From the NCBI GenBank assembly GCA_963723205.1, contig CAVRQC010000009.1:4626-68625 (forward strand): a DNA stretch of 64,000 nt, read 5' to 3'. The notes under the pieces were generated by a model that had not been told where the DNA came from, searched no databases, and saw nothing but the letters and a program-made list of their open reading frames with translations. This document shows, piece by piece, positions 9,113-18,720 of this stretch; the stretch's first letter is position 1, and the number at the start of each line of letters is the position of its first letter. Position numbers and translations under genes: made by a program. The stretch comes from CAVQBP01 sp963723205. Lineage in GTDB: Bacteria > Bacteroidota > Ignavibacteria > Ignavibacteriales > Ignavibacteriaceae.

Positions 9113-9668
9113 ATTTAACCTCCGGGATTTCCTTTTCCGAAACAAGAGTTATTTCAAAAAATGGCTCCTGTTTGAACTTAAAAATAGCAGCTATAATATT
9201 GCTTGGAATTGATTCGACACTAATATTGTAATTACGGACAGTGCCGTTATAGTATCTTCGGGCATACTGTATTTGTTCTTCTATTTCAGATAATTGCTTT
9301 TGCAGATCAAGAAAATTCTGGTTTGCTTTTAAATCGGGATAACCTTCAGCTACTGCAAAAAGATTTTTAAGCATTCCCGATAATTCTGATTCGGTTTTTG
9401 CTTTTTCTCGCATAGCTTCCATCTTGCTTGTTTGGCTTCTCAGGTTTGTAATATTTTCAAAAAGATTTTTTTCATGCGAAGAATAACCTTTAACTGTTTC
9501 AACAAGATTTGGTATTAAATCAGAACGCCGTTTAAGCTGAACATCAATACCGCTCCAGGCTTCTTTAATTAAATTTATCTCTTTAATGAAGGAATTATAA
9601 GTAACAATAATCCAAACAATAAAGAAGATTGATACGGAAGTAGAAATCAAGATTAATGGCATTATCAT
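9105..9668 (-). CDS. lemA: LemA family protein
   Basis: The 187-residue protein has one N-terminal membrane helix (about 3-24). The LemA signature follows: YNSFIKEINLIKEAWSGIDV, then LKRRSDLIPNLVETVKGY, and a helical body with RRYYNGTVRNYN. It should be a membrane-anchored helical bundle facing away from the cytoplasm. The stop overlaps the preferred start of the DUF2207 gene, so the two are probably translated together. The biochemical role of LemA is not established. Confidence 0.9.
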   Translation of the reverse strand: MIMPLILISTSVSIFFIVWIIVTYNSFIKEINLIKEAWSGIDVQLKRRSDLIPNLVETVKGYSSHEKNLFENITNLRSQTSKMEAMREKAKTESELSGMLKNLFAVAEGYPDLKANQNFLDLQKQLSEIEEQIQYARRYYNGTVRNYNISVESIPSNIIAAIFKFKQEPFFEITLVSEKEIPEVKFA

Positions 9669-9854
9669 TCTCTCTTGTAGTTCTTGTACAAAAACAAAAT
9701 ATATGCCATGAAAATATAAAAGTAATATATGATAAATTCGTAATTATTTTTATTATTGAAAGAAAAATATTTGACAACGGCATTTTTTACATGGTGGAAA
9801 TAATTAATCTGTAAAAATTAAACGTAGTTTTTGATGATGTTCCGTTTAGAAAAG

Positions 9855-9887
9855 ACAGACCCAATTTTATTTTAAAATTGGGTCTGT
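9855..9887 (-). terminator. Intrinsic terminator after the SpoVG-like gene
   Basis: Fifteen perfect pairs (ACAGACCCAATTTTA with its complement) flank a three-T loop. On the minus strand a T-rich TCTTTTCT tail follows. The position is 26 bases past the stop of the SpoVG-like gene. Confidence 0.75.
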
Positions 9888-9912
9888 AATAAATTAATCA
9901 AGAATTAAATTA

Positions 9913-10161
9913 TCAGTTTTTTCTGTCATATTCATTTAATGCCATTTCCTGTAGATTCTCTTTCATTTCTCTTGGAAGAATTACATTCTCATAAAATTTA
10001 CCATCCTTACCTCTTTCGTCCGGTGATGAGATAAATAATCCTTTTGTTCCATCAACAACCCGAAAACCTTTAATAATAATCCCATCTTGGGTCTGTACGT
10101 CGAAAAACGCTAAGGTTTTGCTGGAACTGTTATGAAGTGAATTCATTCGAACAATTTTCAT
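9913..10161 (-). CDS. spoVG: SpoVG-like RNA/DNA-binding protein
   Basis: The 82-residue protein matches the SpoVG pattern end to end: a beta-rich N-terminal half, then IIKGFRVVDGTKGLFISSP, DERGKDGKFYENVILP and the closing ALNEYDRK. SpoVG proteins bind nucleic acid and act as regulators in Gram-positive bacteria and spirochaetes; the role here is unknown. A good GGGAGG site precedes ATG 10161, and a strong hairpin terminator follows. The gene is monocistronic. Confidence 0.85.
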   Translation of the reverse strand: MKIVRMNSLHNSSSKTLAFFDVQTQDGIIIKGFRVVDGTKGLFISSPDERGKDGKFYENVILPREMKENLQEMALNEYDRKN

Positions 10162-10553
10162 TATGAACCTCCCTTGTTGATTTATATTAGAAACACCTGT
10201 TTATTTACAGGTATAAGTTGTATAACTAATTATTAATGAAAATATTATAAGTAAATAAATCTGAATTAGAAATACTTCTGTGGTCATATTTGTTGTGGCC
10301 AAGAAAAAAGGATAATAATTATCCTAAAATATTTCCAAGATTTAATGGTTCGAATAAGCTACGAAATGAAACTTATATAAAGGGTTTTGCCCTTAAATAA
10401 TCCCCTAAGGTAAAAAATTTACTTTTTAAAGTAAGGTATACAATTAAAAAAAACAAGTAATCATCAAAAAAAAATTATTTTATTGATTTGATAATTCTTT
10501 TTAGAATCAACGGTATTTACGTAGAGAGAAATAAAAAGCTAAGCAAATACAAA
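10162..10553. other. Intergenic region with small inverted repeats
   Basis: No gene seen. It holds ACCTGT-6-ACAGGT (10195-10212) in the presumed 5' leader of the SpoVG-like gene. AAGGG/CCCTT near 10379-10393 and a 16-base palindrome TTACTTTTTAAAGTAA at 10419-10434 could help end transcription of the cluster that stops at 10554. Confidence 0.4.
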
Positions 10554-12047
10554 TTATTTTTTAAATTTTTGAAAAGAAGAGAAGACTTTACTTAAAATAT
10601 TACTTTTCTTTTCTATATAAATTAATAATGGAATATTAAATAAAAGGAATAGAAGAGATTTAACAATATTGTCAAAGATAACAAGATTCGAAAATGAGAA
10701 GGCAATTATCAAAAACATTACTGCAAACGAATAAATAAATGGCCAGTAAATCATAAATAAATTATTTGTGATTTGCCGGAAATTTCTTTTAAGATTAAAG
10801 AATGCATAACCGTTTGCAAGTGCAGAGGCGAGAAAAAAAATAAATGTAGTAACAATCGCAATAGCAGACATACCAAATCCCATACTTATTAAAATCAGGT
10901 CAAGAATTATATCAAGGCATAACAGCAATGCAGTAATATACATAAACTTTTTTTGCTTGTTTAATGCTATAATTAGATTGGTCGGTAATCCCCAAATAGT
11001 AGAAAAAAATAGAGCTGCAATAAGAATATGCATCACTGTAATTCCGGGCATATATTTGGGCAAAAGTAAATTAATAATTGCTTTGATGTTGATATATATT
11101 ATACCAAGAATAATAGGAATTATTCCCGATAAGATAAACATCGGCTTTGTAAAGTATTTCTCTATATATTTCGTTTCCCCTGTCTTTCCGTAAACATACA
11201 TCATACGCGGAAAGATCACTGTGGATATAGTATACGAAATATAGCTTACCATAGATGAAATAAAAGCAGCCAGACCATAATAACCTGCATTTGTTTTTCC
11301 CAGCCATATGAAGACTATAAACTTATCTACGTTACCAATTAGGAAGATTAAAAACCACAGGATCATTATAGGCAGTCCGATGCGAAATAATTCTTTTAAA
11401 ATATTCTTATCGATGTATAAATGGAGAGATAAATGTCCTTTAATTACCAGGTAAGTCAGTAGTAATAGCTGGGCTATAATCATTCCAAGTAATAACCCGT
11501 TTAACTTTAAGAAGAATAGAAGTGTTATCCCGAAAGCAGTATTAAAAATCGCGTAAAAAAATAAGTACCTGCTTAAAAGCAGTATTTTTTGCTCGCTTTT
11601 AAATTTGGGACGCATAAAGAGGTGAACAGCATTCAAAAGAAACAGAATACCTGATAGGCGTATCTCAGTTTTATATCCGCCGGCAAAACCTGTAAAAGAA
11701 AATATAAACACCAGTATCATAACAATTGATGAAATGAATATATTCCATGAAAGACTGGTCTGAATAAGAATTGATTTTCTCTCCTTATTTCCTTCACCAA
11801 CACTAAAAGGAACTTCGCGAAGCATAGCCTGCTGGGTTCCAAGTCCAAGGTATGTTGCGCTGCCGAATAAAGATCTCAGAACAGTCCAAATTCCATAGAA
11901 TGATGGACTAAGAAGCCGGGCAACTATAAATCCCCTTATAATATACAATATTTGTGTAGAATAAAGAGTCCCGCTTAAAGTAGTCGCATCACGAATTATT
12001 TCATCTTCTTCATATAATTCATTTTTATCCGGATTCCCTGTACTCAT
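10554..12047 (-). CDS. Polysaccharide flippase (Wzx/MATE-like), copy 1
   Basis: A 497-residue polytopic protein with about 12-14 membrane helices, of the oligosaccharide flippase (MOP) family. It should carry a lipid-linked product across the inner membrane. It is very similar to the flippase at 27365-28864: both start with an acidic head and IIHDAT/IIRDAT, share LRTFF/LRSLF followed by LGTHQAMLREVPFS, and end in a Lys-rich tail. The start codon overlaps the stop of the upstream ligase by four bases (ATGA), so the two are coupled. It is the last gene of the cluster. Confidence 0.88.
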   Translation of the reverse strand: MSTGNPDKNELYEEDEIIRDATTLSGTLYSTQILYIIRGFIVARLLSPSFYGIWTVLRSLFGSATYLGLGTQQAMLREVPFSVGEGNKERKSILIQTSLSWNIFISSIVMILVFIFSFTGFAGGYKTEIRLSGILFLLNAVHLFMRPKFKSEQKILLLSRYLFFYAIFNTAFGITLLFFLKLNGLLLGMIIAQLLLLTYLVIKGHLSLHLYIDKNILKELFRIGLPIMILWFLIFLIGNVDKFIVFIWLGKTNAGYYGLAAFISSMVSYISYTISTVIFPRMMYVYGKTGETKYIEKYFTKPMFILSGIIPIILGIIYINIKAIINLLLPKYMPGITVMHILIAALFFSTIWGLPTNLIIALNKQKKFMYITALLLCLDIILDLILISMGFGMSAIAIVTTFIFFLASALANGYAFFNLKRNFRQITNNLFMIYWPFIYSFAVMFLIIAFSFSNLVIFDNIVKSLLFLLFNIPLLIYIEKKSNILSKVFSSFQKFKK

Positions 12048-13318
12048 CCAATATTAACCTTTGATTTGAAAGCTTTAAATTTTCCTGATGGTTCTCTTTT
12101 TATAGAAGACACTAGTTTTATATTAATTCGGGCTTTAGGAAATAGTTCTCTTATTGCTGGTTTAATCTGCTGTTCTCCTTCATTATTATATGATTTATTT
12201 GGAACAATAAGCAGTGTAAAATTATTGAAATCTTCCTGAATAATTTGATATTCATAAACATTTGGTGCCAGAGAAGCAAATCTGCCTAAGTTAAAAACAG
12301 ATATCTTCCTTCCGTCTTCCGTTAACATATAATCACTTGATCTGCCTTTTATCTGGTTCATTAATGGGAATGTTCTCCCGCAGGAACATGATTTATTTAT
12401 CATGCTTCCGACATCTTGCAGATTATAACGGATGAAAGGCATTGCAAAATTATTTAAAACCGTAACTACTATTTCTCCTTCCTCGCCGGTTTCAACTGGC
12501 TGATTATCCTTTAAAAATTCCATGATCACACTGTCAATTGCGATATGGTATCCTTCATGCTTTGAACATTCGTAAGCAATATTATCTGTTTCGAAGGTTC
12601 CGTAGATATCTATTACATCTGTGCCGAATACTTTTTCAATATTGCTTCTCATATCCGGCATGAGAAGCTCCGAATCTGTAAATAACAAACGGGGGCTTTT
12701 TATTGAAATGTTATTTTCAATTAGTTCAACAGACAAGAGGTTTAATACAGATCCATACCCCTGAATTATATCGGGATTAATATCTCTTAACATCTTTATC
12801 TGATCATTTATGTTTTGCCCCGTAAAAATTCTGGATTCAGTTATTAATCCGAATCGATGATACCATTTAAATGGAGGAGATTTGGTTACACTAAAAGAAA
12901 CTGAATGATCGATCAGCCTTTTTCCGTTAGAAATATAAGGTCTTATAAATTGTGCTTTCCGGAATTGATCAAATGAACGATCAATATAGAACATATAAGG
13001 AGAGCCGTTAGACCCAGCCGTTTTAACCGGTATAAGATTTTTTATATTATATTTTTCACTGATTAATTTATCATATGGATTTTGTGCCAATAATTTTTTA
13101 CTAATAACCGGAATTTTAGTTATGTCGTCAATGGATTTTATTTCATCCGGGCGTAATCCGGAATTGTTGTACAACTCTTTATAAAAAGGTACGGTTGTAT
13201 ATGCATGATTAACAAGTTTCTTCAGACGCGTAGTCTGATAATGTATAAGCTCATCAAGCGAGCGCCGTTCATTTTGTAAAAGACGGATAAGATTTATGTA
13301 TTTAGAGTTTAAGATCAT
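12044..13318 (-). CDS. PaaK/CapK-like adenylate-forming enzyme with altered P-loop
   Basis: The 424-residue protein has the fold of phenylacetate-CoA ligase/CapK proteins, which activate a carboxylate with ATP. It has VDIYGTFETDNIAYECSKHE, where YG-x-x-E is the adenylate motif, and the zinc-finger-like CSCGRTFPLM. The usual SGSTGxP nucleotide loop reads TAGSNGSP, so ATP binding may be altered. The related proteins at 20595 and 21908 keep the normal loop. In polysaccharide clusters such enzymes are thought to load acyl or aminoacyl groups. The substrate is not visible from sequence. Confidence 0.8.
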   Translation of the reverse strand: MILNSKYINLIRLLQNERRSLDELIHYQTTRLKKLVNHAYTTVPFYKELYNNSGLRPDEIKSIDDITKIPVISKKLLAQNPYDKLISEKYNIKNLIPVKTAGSNGSPYMFYIDRSFDQFRKAQFIRPYISNGKRLIDHSVSFSVTKSPPFKWYHRFGLITESRIFTGQNINDQIKMLRDINPDIIQGYGSVLNLLSVELIENNISIKSPRLLFTDSELLMPDMRSNIEKVFGTDVIDIYGTFETDNIAYECSKHEGYHIAIDSVIMEFLKDNQPVETGEEGEIVVTVLNNFAMPFIRYNLQDVGSMINKSCSCGRTFPLMNQIKGRSSDYMLTEDGRKISVFNLGRFASLAPNVYEYQIIQEDFNNFTLLIVPNKSYNNEGEQQIKPAIRELFPKARINIKLVSSIKREPSGKFKAFKSKVNIG

Positions 13319-13362
13319 CTTTTAAATTTTAGCAGACTCATTTTAATATCAGATTATTTAAT

Positions 13363-14499
13363 CTATATTTTTTTGATATATGAAAGTTTATAAGACATCC
13401 ATTTTTTGTGAAAATAAAACCAAATTTTAATAACGGGAATTGAAATTTTATATTGCGGTTTATAAAAAATAAGCATGTCTTCCGAATTACATCCTCTTTT
13501 TATTTTTGTTTTATACAAACCCCTGCCAAAAAAAATCCGCTTTACATTGTATTTTGTCATTTGCTTTATCGGTTCATAATAGCCGAGATTAAAAAAAGTG
13601 AAATCCTTTTTTGAAAGTCCGTGATCAACTCCTATACTTGAAAAAAAAACCTCTTCACCTTTTCTTAGAATGGTACATACTCCAATAATAGTTCCGTCTT
13701 TTTGAGCAGTAAAAATAATTGCATCTCTGCCAAAAATCTCTTTAATTTTTTTAAAGTAGTTTTCCTTTAGATAAAATCTATAGCTGTTATGTTTAAAATG
13801 ATTCATCTTAAGGAGTTCTATAAATCTTTTTTCATTAGCAGCAGTAATTTGCTCTTCTTTTATTACCACGCCGGCTTTTTTATTTCTATTCAGTTCGTGT
13901 CTAATTGATTTGATCATGTTAGGATATTTTTCAGATAAATACTTTTTATATCCTTCAAATGATGACCATTTAACATCAATAAAATTTGAAGGGAGATCGT
14001 AGGTTGACGAATATCCGCGTTTTCTTAAGCTGTTCCTAAGAGCTTTCTGGTCTAAAGTAACATTAAGGAAACTAACCGATGTCTTTTTTTCTCTTGCAGT
14101 TTTTTCGATTACATCTATTAATATTTCCTGCAAAAAAATCATTTGATCATAATTTATGTTTGGAGAAAAAACAAAATGAGTTCCATGACCCCTTTGCCTG
14201 TTGCATATTGAACTAGGCAAAAAAGTTATTTTTTTCTTTAATCCGGTTTTAGCCAACCTGCCCAGCAGCACACTATCCAAAATCCTGGTTGAATTCTGCG
14301 GTTCGAAATAAAATGCTGATGCAGCTAAAATATTTTCATCAGAAGTAATAGTAATATAATATGGCTGTAATGGAAAAACTGTTGTTTCTTCAAATGTTTT
14401 AAAAAATTCATAAGACATATAAACATTATTTTCAGTAAGGTAATCCCATTCGTCTTTCTTTATCTCTTTAATTGAATTATAAATTGCAGTTCGGTACAT
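13363..14499 (-). CDS. FemAB/GNAT-like acyl- or aminoacyltransferase, copy 1
   Basis: The 378-residue protein resembles the tandem-GNAT FemAB-like family. It has the FEGYKKYLSEKYPNMIKSIR segment, typical of these proteins, and a second GNAT core with AIIFTAQKDGTIIGVCTILR. Family members transfer amino acids or acyl groups to peptidoglycan or glycans. It is a paralogue of the protein at 18721-19869: both begin MY-tyrosine-rich, share LLGRL and the TFLP segment, and end with the YKPxY motif. It lies between a PaaK-like gene and two ATP-grasp genes, so it may use their activated product. Confidence 0.75.
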   Translation of the reverse strand: MYRTAIYNSIKEIKKDEWDYLTENNVYMSYEFFKTFEETTVFPLQPYYITITSDENILAASAFYFEPQNSTRILDSVLLGRLAKTGLKKKITFLPSSICNRQRGHGTHFVFSPNINYDQMIFLQEILIDVIEKTAREKKTSVSFLNVTLDQKALRNSLRKRGYSSTYDLPSNFIDVKWSSFEGYKKYLSEKYPNMIKSIRHELNRNKKAGVVIKEEQITAANEKRFIELLKMNHFKHNSYRFYLKENYFKKIKEIFGRDAIIFTAQKDGTIIGVCTILRKGEEVFFSSIGVDHGLSKKDFTFFNLGYYEPIKQMTKYNVKRIFFGRGLYKTKIKRGCNSEDMLIFYKPQYKISIPVIKIWFYFHKKWMSYKLSYIKKI

Positions 14500-14531
14500 A
14501 ATATTATTGTAAGTCTCCCTTATATATTTGT

Positions 14532-15665
14532 TTAATTCATAAATGATTTTAATTCGTTTACCGCTTTCGCCAGGTAAACAGGGAAATCTTTTTTGTCAAT
14601 TATCACTCCTACCTTCTTTCGTTTTAATTCCTTAAATATTTTATGCAGAACAACGGATTTATTTTTTGCAGCCTGGAGTTCCTTTATTACAGACCGCAGG
14701 TAATAAGAAAAGTTAATATAGTAGATACCGGATTTATAATTTGAAGCAGTTTCAAAATTCCCATCATTGATTGCAGCCATGCAGATTGTAAAAGGGAAAT
14801 TGATTTCGCACTGAATAGCAAAAGCAATACTCCCGGGAAATCTTGGATTGATTTCTATTAATCTGGGTTTACCATCTCTTTCATCAATAATTAATTCTAT
14901 TTCAACAGGTCCTTCCCACCGGCACTTTTCGAAAAAAGGCATTACCAATTCCAATAAATTGTATTCATTTGTACTTTCTGCATAAGCTGTAATTCCTCCG
15001 GTAACCGGGAATTGACGGATCTTCTTTAAAATGAAATATTCCAGGATTTTATTCCTTTTATCAATAATTATTTGTACAGCCCGCATCCTGGAAGCGCCCG
15101 GAATGTATTCTTCAATTATATAACTGCTGCCAATACTTTTAATATATTTCTTTGCACCATTCAGCTCTTCAATTGAACTTACGAAACATAATCCCCGTGC
15201 ACCTCCAATATCATAATCCGGTTTAATTACCAGTTTAATTTTATTGCTTTCTCTTAATATAAAGTTTGCTTCTTCATCTGTATACCGAATCGGTACGGCA
15301 ATTCCCTCCTCTTTACATATTTTATACGTTTCTCTTTTATCATATGCTTTCTTATAGCTTTCATAATCCGGAACCAGTACATTTACATATTTACTGATTT
15401 CATTCTTATTAAGTGAAATTTGTTTTGTGCCTCCAAGAAGAAGTAAAACATCTGGTTTCTCTTTTTTTATTATCGACAGAATATCCTCATAAAATTTGTT
15501 ATCGGAAAACGGTGCGTGAATATAATGTCTTTTTAAATGCCTTGAATGAATATTAAAGGGAGAATTTTTATCATCTGCTCCGACAACAGTAAAACCTTTT
15601 TTAGCCAGACCATAAGCTGCTGCAATACCAATTTTCCAGTTTGATCCTATTAATAAAGCTTTCAA
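14532..15665 (-). CDS. ATP-grasp ligase, copy 1 of a tandem pair
   Basis: The 377-residue enzyme has an N-terminal Rossmann-like pre-ATP-grasp domain (MKALLIGSNWKIGIAAAYGL) and an ATP-grasp core. It has IKLVIKPDYDIGGARGL for ATP binding and PRLIEINPRFPGSIAFAI for metal binding. These CarB/PylC-type ligases form amide bonds through an acyl-phosphate. It is over half identical by eye to the next gene upstream (15741-16862), a clear tandem duplication. The shared RxxxxLIEINPR core is intact, so both should be active. Confidence 0.85.
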   Translation of the reverse strand: MKALLIGSNWKIGIAAAYGLAKKGFTVVGADDKNSPFNIHSRHLKRHYIHAPFSDNKFYEDILSIIKKEKPDVLLLLGGTKQISLNKNEISKYVNVLVPDYESYKKAYDKRETYKICKEEGIAVPIRYTDEEANFILRESNKIKLVIKPDYDIGGARGLCFVSSIEELNGAKKYIKSIGSSYIIEEYIPGASRMRAVQIIIDKRNKILEYFILKKIRQFPVTGGITAYAESTNEYNLLELVMPFFEKCRWEGPVEIELIIDERDGKPRLIEINPRFPGSIAFAIQCEINFPFTICMAAINDGNFETASNYKSGIYYINFSYYLRSVIKELQAAKNKSVVLHKIFKELKRKKVGVIIDKKDFPVYLAKAVNELKSFMN

Positions 15666-15740
15666 TATCTTGATCTTTTAATTATAAAACCTTTAGTGAA
15701 TTGTATTAAAGGTGTTCTATCATATAAAATAAAACGTTTA

Positions 15741-16862
15741 TCAGTTTTTTAATTCCGCAAATGCTTTTGCTAAATAAACCGGAAAGTCCTTACTATCGAT
15801 CATTACGCCGACTTTTTTTTGAAAAAGTTCTTTAAACATCTGCATTAACAGATCAAACTTCTTCTCTGTAATTCCAAATTCTTTTATTATGGCCTTTAAG
15901 TAAAATGAAAGATGGATATAAAATTTCCCGGCATCATAATAGTAAGAATTAGTATCGTTTTTATTCAATGCGGCTAAACAAGCAGCAAAGGGAAGATTAA
16001 CTCCGCATTGTATTGCAAAAGCAAGACTGCCGGTAAACCGTGGATTAATTTCTATTAATTTAGGCCTACCGTCTCTTTCATCAATAATTAACTGGACTCC
16101 GGCAGGACCTTCCCATTTACATTTTTCAAAAAATGGTAAAACAAACGTAAGTAATTCTTTCTCATGTGTGCTTACAGCATACGCTGTGTTGCCGCCGGTA
16201 ATTGGCCATTGATGAAGCTTTTTAAGGATGAAATGTGAGATTAGATTATTGTTTTTATTAAACAGCAACTGTAATGTTCTTGTTCTGGAAGCACCGGGTA
16301 TAAATTCCTCAATTATATAATTTCCAAAATTATTCTGAATATCTTTTTTTGCTGAATTCAGTTCATTGATATTGTTAACGATCTTTAAACCGCGTGAACC
16401 ACCGATATCAAAATCAGGTTTAATTACAAGTCTGTTATTTGTTCCGGTTTTTAATATTAATTCTGCCTCATAATCAGAAAAATGTTTAGGCATTTCAATT
16501 CCAGCCTGACAGCATATTTTATATGTTTTCTTTTTATCATATGATGTACAAAAACTTTCATAATCCGGAACCAGAACATTTGTATATTTTAAGAATTCTT
16601 CTTTATGTAACGATACATGCCTGGTTCCGCCAATGGGAATTAAAACATCAGGTCTTTCCTTCCGGATAATAGATAAAAGATTATAATGGAAATCAGAGGA
16701 TTTAAATGATTTAAGTTTGTAATGTGACTTCAAATGTCTTGAATACATATTGAAAGGGAGTGATTTTTCATCGGCACCAATTACAGTCAAATTGTTTTTT
16801 GCCAAACCAAAGACGGCGGCCATTCCTATTTTAAGTGTGGAACCTGTAACTAATACTTTCAA
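15741..16862 (-). CDS. ATP-grasp ligase, copy 2 of a tandem pair
   Basis: The 373-residue paralogue of the previous gene has the same order of parts: MKVLVTGSTLKIGMAAVFGL, then NRLVIKPDFDIGGSRGL, then PKLIEINPRFTGSLAFAI and a C-terminal KKVGVMIDSKDFPVYLAKAF that is nearly the same in both copies. The ATP and metal residues are kept. Differences cluster in the middle and tail, so the two may act on successive or different amine acceptors. Spacing of 75 bases to its twin suggests a common transcript. Confidence 0.85.
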   Translation of the reverse strand: MKVLVTGSTLKIGMAAVFGLAKNNLTVIGADEKSLPFNMYSRHLKSHYKLKSFKSSDFHYNLLSIIRKERPDVLIPIGGTRHVSLHKEEFLKYTNVLVPDYESFCTSYDKKKTYKICCQAGIEMPKHFSDYEAELILKTGTNNRLVIKPDFDIGGSRGLKIVNNINELNSAKKDIQNNFGNYIIEEFIPGASRTRTLQLLFNKNNNLISHFILKKLHQWPITGGNTAYAVSTHEKELLTFVLPFFEKCKWEGPAGVQLIIDERDGRPKLIEINPRFTGSLAFAIQCGVNLPFAACLAALNKNDTNSYYYDAGKFYIHLSFYLKAIIKEFGITEKKFDLLMQMFKELFQKKVGVMIDSKDFPVYLAKAFAELKN

Positions 16863-16889
16863 AATTAAACTATGAAATGTTTATTGTAA

Positions 16890-18713
16890 TTAATTATTAT
16901 CGATAAAAATTCTGTGCCATACTTCGAAATTGATAATGTTCATTAAAAATCTTGAACAATCCTGACCTTCGTATAAGTGTTTATCAATTAGTGTATTAAT
17001 GTTTTGGTAATTATAGAATCCTCTTTCCTTAAATGTTTTATCTGTAAGTAAATCAAGCATGGCTCCTAAACCATTTCTATCTCTTAACCATTTATCCAAA
17101 GGAAGTGTAAAGCCAATCTTTCTTCTGTATATGAAAGATTTATCAAAATATTGTTCGGATAATTTTTTCAATATTGTTTTTGGTATCGGTTTAATTTTTT
17201 TACTAAAATGAATCCTGTTCATTTTATCAAACAAATATCGGTTACTGAAAGGAACTCTTGCCTCAACACTCATCGCCATTGACATTTTATCCTGCCGCTC
17301 AAATAGAAAATTTAAATAGCTTGTCTGAAAAGATGCAAAAATTTTATTAACCAGTTCATCAATATTATTAATAATTGATTTCCTGTACTCTATATTGTCT
17401 TTTAGTGAATTAAATAAAAATACAGACATCTCTCTGGACAAGTAAGATGAGTGATCAATACCAACAATAAAATTTTTAATTGAATTTTTTATTTTTCTGA
17501 AATTGAAAATATCGGGAATTAGACTAAGTGATTTATAATGTTGCTGAAGAAAGCTAAGAACACTATACTTGAGAATCTTTTTACTATAAAAACTGCTGTA
17601 TCCGCCAAAGAGTTCATCAGAACCTTCACCAGTAAGTATTACTTTTGAATTAGATCTGGAATGCTGGCATAACAGCATCAAAAATATACTAGATAAATGT
17701 ACTAGCGGGATATCATAATGCCATGTAGCTTTTTCAAAATTATTATATAGATCCTTTCCGGACATAGAGAAACTGTGGTGAATGTTTCCATATTTTTCTG
17801 CAACAATCTGCTGATAAATGCTTTCGTCTTTTTCGTAATTTTCGAGAGTAACGGAATAGGTATTCAGCTTCTGATTATATTCTGTACTCAGGACGGCTGT
17901 AATATAACTCGAATCTATACCTCCGCTTAGCTGGATATTATATCCGACATCACTCTGTGTATGATTTAAAATGCTTTCATTAATATCATTTTTAATGACC
18001 GGGTAGTTTACCTCTGTATAAGGCATTTCATTTAAGCCAGCAGTAACATCGTAATAGAGTTCTTCTTTTATTAATCCATTCTTATTAAATCTCATATATT
18101 TTCCCGGATGCAGGCGGTAAATATCTCTGAAGATAGTATTCTTTCCGCTTACATACCCGTATACAAACTGTTCATACAATTGATTTTCATTTAATTCGAA
18201 CCTGATAAGTTTTTTAAATGATTTTATTTCGCTGCTACAGATAAAGTAATCGCTGTTTGTAAAATAATATAAAGGTTTAATTCCAAGATGATCTCTTGCA
18301 ATAAAAATTTCGTCAGTTATCTTATCATAAATTAAAAATGCAAACATCCCTTCAATTTTAGACAAACAAGCAGCTCCCCATTCAATATAAGTATTTAATA
18401 GAACTTCGGTATCTGTACCGGAGTTAAACTTATAATTTTTTCTGATAAGATCTTCCCTGAGAGTCTTATAATTGTAAATCTCACCATTGAAAATTATAAT
18501 ATAGTTTTTTGTTGAATCTAACATTGGCTGGTGACCTTCGTATGATAAATCCAGAATCGATAATCTTTTAAAACCAAATCCGACCCAATCATTCAGATAA
18601 AACCCTTCATCATCGGGTCCCCGATGATTTATTTCTTTAGTCATATTTTCTAAAGTACTTTTATTAAGCAAAGATTTATCTCCAAATGAAAGGACAGCAG
18701 CAATACCGCACAT
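16890..18713 (-). CDS. asnB: Asparagine synthase-like glutamine amidotransferase
   Basis: The 607-residue protein starts MCGIAAV with the nucleophilic Cys2 of class II glutaminases, followed by the NHRGPDDEGF region. The synthetase half has the PP-loop SGGIDSSYITAVLS (about residue 264) and the GEGSDELFGGY segment (about 359). It takes ammonia from glutamine and amidates an adenylated carboxylate. AsnB-type enzymes in polysaccharide clusters often amidate sugar acids or side chains rather than aspartate. Its place between ATP-grasp and FemAB-like genes supports such a role. The symbol reflects the family only. Confidence 0.85.
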   Translation of the reverse strand: MCGIAAVLSFGDKSLLNKSTLENMTKEINHRGPDDEGFYLNDWVGFGFKRLSILDLSYEGHQPMLDSTKNYIIIFNGEIYNYKTLREDLIRKNYKFNSGTDTEVLLNTYIEWGAACLSKIEGMFAFLIYDKITDEIFIARDHLGIKPLYYFTNSDYFICSSEIKSFKKLIRFELNENQLYEQFVYGYVSGKNTIFRDIYRLHPGKYMRFNKNGLIKEELYYDVTAGLNEMPYTEVNYPVIKNDINESILNHTQSDVGYNIQLSGGIDSSYITAVLSTEYNQKLNTYSVTLENYEKDESIYQQIVAEKYGNIHHSFSMSGKDLYNNFEKATWHYDIPLVHLSSIFLMLLCQHSRSNSKVILTGEGSDELFGGYSSFYSKKILKYSVLSFLQQHYKSLSLIPDIFNFRKIKNSIKNFIVGIDHSSYLSREMSVFLFNSLKDNIEYRKSIINNIDELVNKIFASFQTSYLNFLFERQDKMSMAMSVEARVPFSNRYLFDKMNRIHFSKKIKPIPKTILKKLSEQYFDKSFIYRRKIGFTLPLDKWLRDRNGLGAMLDLLTDKTFKERGFYNYQNINTLIDKHLYEGQDCSRFLMNIINFEVWHRIFIDNN

Positions 18714-18720
18714 ATTTTTA

